From contig CM055819.1 in NCBI GenBank assembly GCA_029582265.1, positions 7,996,135 through 8,060,134 of the forward strand: a stretch of DNA of 64,000 bases, given 5' to 3'. Source of the stretch: Zoroaster sp. YZ-2022. Lineage: Eukaryota > Echinodermata > Asteroidea > Forcipulatida > Zoroasteridae. The notes under the pieces are model-generated. The model was not told the DNA's origin. It made no database searches and worked only from the letters and a program-made list of their open reading frames with translations. Shown one piece after another: positions 24,901-30,900 of the stretch (position 1 is its first letter; each line of letters starts with the position of its first letter). The translations under genes and the position numbers were made by a program.

Positions 24901-27900
24901 CATTGTGTAGTTCGGCCTTTCAGCATCGCTCACAGACACAGTGGATCGTATGACATTACGCACCACATTGAAACCGCCAAGCACCGAAGTATTGCCGAGA
25001 CTAAGAGCGCTAATCACCGTGCCATCTACATCCAACTTTAGGTGGATTAATTAAGCTTACTTTGATAGACCATAGAGGCAGTATTAGGTCTGATTACCAG
25101 CTCTGAAGCTGTATGACTATGAATAAATCCGAATCGGACCTAGAGGCTATGGCATTTTCTGTGTTGTATGTTATCTGGGAACCTCATTCCAGGGAAATAA
25201 TCTTCCGATTCCGACACACACCATATAATATTATTATAACATCAACATGCTAATATTTAGGCCCTATATAGTGAAAATATATTATGTTACCTGTTGACTT
25301 GGTTTCTGTGGGCACTTTTCTTAAAAGTCCCCACATACGGCGAAGCTCTGTTCAAATTTTTTTTAATGAATTATTTTAATCTGACCTCACCATGTGCTTT
25401 TTATAGAAAACTATAATGTACACCTGTAAGTATTAAAGTTGGAGCATTGCAGCCACATTAAACCTTTGTTCGTAAGCTCGTCTATGTATATTTTTGAAAA
25501 ATACAGTTTTTTATGAAAAATACAACTTTTGGAGTTTCAGAATACAGTTTTGTGATCCCAAAGGTTGGCAGGTCTGCATTAGACCCAACAGTCCAAGACC
25601 CAACAGTCCAAGACCCAACAGTCCAAGACCCAACAGTCCAAGACCCAACAGTCCAAGACCCAACAGTCCAAGACCAAGACCCAACAGTATAAGACCATTA
25701 GACCCAACAGTCCAAGATCCAACAGTCCAATACCAAAACCCAACAGTCTAAGACCCAACAGTCCAAGACCCAACAGTCCAAGACCAAGACCCAACAGTCC
25801 AAGACCAAGACCAAGACCAAGACCAAGACCCAACAGTCCAAGACCAAGACCGAACAGTCCAAGACCAAAACCAAAACCAAGACTGAGTAGTCCAAAAATC
25901 TAGACCAAGACCCAAAAGTCCAAGACCAAGACCCAACAGTCCAAGACAAGACAAAGGGCAAGACTTGTTAGTTCAAGCCAATACCAAGACATGGAGGTCT
26001 GGGACCAAGATCAAGATTTAGACCAAGACCAAATAGTATGAGATTGAGACCCAAGACCCAACAGACCAAGACAATTGAGTCTAAAAACTACAGCTGCAGC
26101 TTTTATACCACATAAACGCAACTGTCCAAGATGAAGACTAAGACATTTGAGCTGTGGTGGGATATGGCTTCCAGTTGTGTTATATGGGCTGTTGATTAAT
26201 CGGAAATTCAAGTTTCCTGGAGGGTAAATTTATATCTTTGTCTTTTGTTACAGGAACAATTGATGGATGATTGGAACGAGGATCTTGACGGCATGGAGTC
26301 ATTTGTCTTGGAAGGGAAGAAGTTTGTACGTCTGCCGGACAAAGAAATAGGTATGTAATACTTTATTATTCTGATCAAATATTAATTGCTTCCTATTACA
26401 AGTAAAGGCTTCATACACTGTCACTGTGCTTGCATGATTTTAGATTGCATGCCTACTGCATGAGTATCAAAGAGTATCTATACCAACTGAGCATTCCTTC
26501 CCTATAATTAGTGTTTTTAGTGTAACGTTTCATATCATTTACTCATCGTATCATTTACTTATTGAGTTTGAATTCAAACTCAATATGGATATTCATTAAC
26601 CCTAACTCCCTAGGCCCATTTGCTTACACATAACCTGAATCCTCCAAAATCCTTCAGTAGTAAAGCAAGCACATGACATGTATGCACGCATGTGTTTCTA
26701 ATCTGTGATACATGTACATGGCCAGGGACCCTCCCTGCATGCATGGAGCAATAAACAGTGTCCACTGACCCAAGCACTGACCTTGCAATCACTACAACAA
26801 ACATGGATGTACATGTACCATGGAAAGGCAAGTATGTCTAATAACCTCAATCCTCCAAAATCCTTCACTTTAGCAAAAAGCATGTAGCATGTAACCTCAA
26901 TCCTTCAAAATCCTTCACTTTAGCAAAGAGGATTTTGGAGGATTTGGGAAGGTTAGGATTAATGGGAATAAACGTTTGCACACTACAGAACTGATGACAA
27001 AGTTGTTGCCCTGACGTTAGTAACACGTAACAGTCATAGATGTGTGCTTTCCTTATGGGGAGGTGATCATCAAATTGGCCACATCACAAGTATGCTGGTG
27101 GTCTGTGACGTCGTTGAACATGGTCTAAATAAGTAGGATTTGAAGCTTTGCGTAGGGGGAAGACCTGTATTAAAGTGGAAGTTTGCTGTAGCACCATGTA
27201 ACATCTCTAATGAGTAACATCTCTAATGGTGTGTTGGTTCTGAGAGGAGCCAGTGGTTTGACAACTCAACATTTGGATCAGTATACTCTCCTGAAGACGA
27301 TCAGAGCATACTGTTCGAAATGTCAAGTTGTAACCACCAGTTCTTTTCAGAACTAATTACTACTCAAAAGAGAATGTTTTTCACATGGTGTCACTGCAAA
27401 CAGTCTTTACGTATCCTTTTCACCATGCAAAGCTACAAATCTTAATACTCTGACAGTCTAAAGGACATGTTGTCCCTTCCAGTTGTCAATTTTGTCCCAA
27501 ATTTGAGTCTAACGTACTTTTGTTAACACGTTACAATACAAAAGGTCACTTCTACAGCGGTGACAGCTACGTCTTCCTCTGTCGCTACTGGGTGCCCAAG
27601 GACATCCCAGAGGATGATGAGAAGAAGGCCGATGCCCCGGAGAAAGACGAGGATGCAGAGGATGAAGAAGATGAGGAAGAGCCAGAAGAAGACTTCCAGT
27701 GTACTGTCTACTTCTGGCAGGGGCGTGACGCCAGCAATATGGGCTGGCTGACGTTCACCTTTAGTCTGCAGAAGAAGTTTGAGTCGCTGTTTGGAGACAA
27801 GCTTGAGGTCGTACGATTGTGCCAGGTAGGGTAGGGGACGTTGGAATGGGTGTTTCCTGAGTGTGTTTTCCTTTGAAGTGATTTCGCTACTTTCGGGCAT

Positions 27901-30900
27901 ACCGTTGTATGTAATTTAACCTAAATTCCATGATTTAAAGTGATTAAAGTGATTCTTGAGGCAGAAATTTACTTTGTTACTAAGATTTTGAGTCTTTACA
28001 ACACATACTTGTTGAAGCAGTTCTTACTACATTACCAATGTTGTTCTTTTCCCTTCAAAGACAACTTGTCAATAACTCAGTTTGGGTTACACAATTACCT
28101 ATTTCAGCAACAAGAGAATCTCAAATTCCTCGCCCACTTCAAGAAGAAGTTTGTGATCCACCGCGGCCGTCGTAGACTTCCTTCAGCTGTGGAGCCAGTA
28201 GAAGACGACCTAAACCCTTCCTTCTATCACATCCGAGCCAATGGCAACCCGCTGTGCATCCGTTGTATCCAGGTACACCCCACGGTAAAGTGGCTCAACT
28301 CGGAATTCTGGTAAGTCCATGCACACCCATTCATTTATTATTTGTAAATGCCCAAGACAGTTTTGATCTGATTGGATGAAACGTGATCATGTAGGGGGGG
28401 TGCATTAACATCTGGTGAAGACATGGCTAATCAAAATCCTAAATAAACAATACCAAATACCTTCACGTCTAACTAAATGTGCACTGTGCCAAAATATGAA
28501 ACATCAACAAAACTGTCGCAACAATTTTCCATACAGTTTGTTTTAGGGGTGTTTCTGAGTTTTCAATCCTGTTGGTAAGTGTGACATAAACCACACCCAC
28601 TTCGCCTGTGCTGACTCCAACAATCATCAGAAGCCCATTGGAAATGCATTGACAACCCTTTTCTTTAAGGGTTTGTGCAAGAAATTAGAAAGTTCGGGAC
28701 TTACATTTAACATATGTGTTGTGAAGACTCAATATCTTATTAACAAGAATCACTTTTGAATGTTAAAATTTAGGTTAAATTACACACAACGGTATGCCAG
28801 CTTTGGAACTGGAAGTAGCGAAAAGAACGCGCGTACTACCAATGCGCGTGCATATTACGTATCGACTTACGAAATAAAGGATAGTTCTCCTTGCAAATAC
28901 CAGTGTGCACGCGCAAGCCGATTTGCGTAAAGCATGTTGGTCTATAGCTAACGACAAAATACTGCAAAATTGACAATGTATGTTTAATTACACACAACGG
29001 TATGCCAGCTTGGGAACTGGAAGTAGCGAGACAAATGCACATACTATCAATGCTCACATGTATTATGTATCGACTTAATACCAACAGGATAAAGATTTAT
29101 AGGTCAGTTGTAATATATTTGTAGTCAACAACTATTTCATGTTTATCTTTCTTTTCCAGCTACATTCTGAAGGTACCATTCAAGAACCAGGATAGTAAGG
29201 GTATCGTCTATACATGGATCGGTAGTCAAGCTGACCCTGACATGGCCCGAGTCAGCGAGGAGCTTGCATATGATATGTTTGATGTGAGTTCTTTTAGTCG
29301 TATTCATATTCATTTTATATTTTTCAAGTTAAAACAGTCTGCAAGTCAATTTGATATGATGTCAAGTTCAATGGCGCATTTCTAAAAGAGAGCCAGTTTA
29401 CACTATTGGTAAAAATGCAAAAGTATCTCTCAGTCATATCTCTCTCAGTCGCACGCGGAGTACCATAGTGTCCATTATCAGGACACTGGATGCAATTTCA
29501 CCACTAGAGAGGGCTACAGTGTGCACAGAGCAGATAGTGTAAAATTTGAATCACCAATTTGATACTTTATGTTTACCTATTATGTCTTCTTGTTTTGTTT
29601 GATAAATTCAACATCACAGGACGCCCACAGTTTCCAGCTTCTTAGCGAAGGGGAGGAGCCGGAGAATTTCTGGTGGGTGGCCCTTAGTGGGCAGCGCGAG
29701 TACGATAACTCTGCCTACTACATGCATCACTCCAGACTGTTCCGTTGCTCCAATGAGAAGGGCTTCTTCACGGTGTCAGAGAAGTGCTCTGATTTCTGCC
29801 AGGTAACTTTGGGAATCTCAGAGATTTGAGAACCATGCGACTTGCTACCAAAGGGTTTGAAAGATTTGACCTGTAATTATTACTTAATAATAGTCAAACC
29901 TTGTATGTTAAACTGCAGGGTTCAGTAAACCATATCTGAAGTATTCTTGGCCAAGACATATGTGAAAATGGGTTTGACGGCCGTGTCGTGTGCACTAGAC
30001 ACTTATACAGTACAGCTTGAAATTAAGTGGCTCATGCGTGGGACCCACGCATGGTCCTGCAGGTATCATGAATATTTCAGAACTAATTACTACTCAATAG
30101 AGAATTTCACATGGTGTCACTGCAATTAGTCTTACTTATCCTCTTCACCATGCAAAGCTACAAATTTTACCTATGAATATTCATATTAATTTCTAAACGC
30201 ATTAAAATACCTGTGAATTACATGATTTCTAATAGCCTCATTACATGCACAGGACAATCTCTCCCATGCATGGGTCGCTTGTTGTTGGACCACTTAAATT
30301 CAAGCTTTGGACCTTCAGACGGTTGTGCAAGAGAATGAAAATCGTGTTCCAAATGTGCACGTATGTGGCATAAGCATTGCTTGCAATGCACGCTTGATGT
30401 TAATACATTGGGCTGGTACATAATGGCTTGATGTTCATACACTGATGTGGTGTGCCTACATGTATGAATGCAGCATGCATTAAAACTTGATCACTGATTG
30501 GTTTTATCGTCACTATCAGGGCATGGAATCGGTGTCCTAGTTTAAGATGAAACACAGTGACTGAAAATTAATTACTGGCTCATTTATGCAGCAGCATCGG
30601 TAACATGACCTTATCATGTGGGTATTATTTTTAGTCACTGTGTTAATCTAAAACTAGCATTCCAATTCCGTGTCTTGATGATCGTGACGAAATTGTCCCT
30701 TTAAGAAATAGATTACAAGATGTTCAAGATGTTTGTGAAAAGTCCTCCACTTCATTAAAAACAAACCACACAGTTCAAACGAACCCACAGACGTCTTAGG
30801 GACGAGGGCCAAAGTCGTGATACAGGCAAGCCCTTGAGAAGTCCAGCCAGGCCAGGCCTGTATAATCCTCTAGCTGAGCACAAAAGACCCTTTACTAATG

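Noticed and set aside
25494..25961. Repetitive frames reading PNSPR, VLDCW or GLGLG
   Set aside because: Translations of the 15-bp minisatellite on both strands.
27523..27900. A 125-residue minus-strand frame
   Set aside because: Antisense shadow of FLII exon o.
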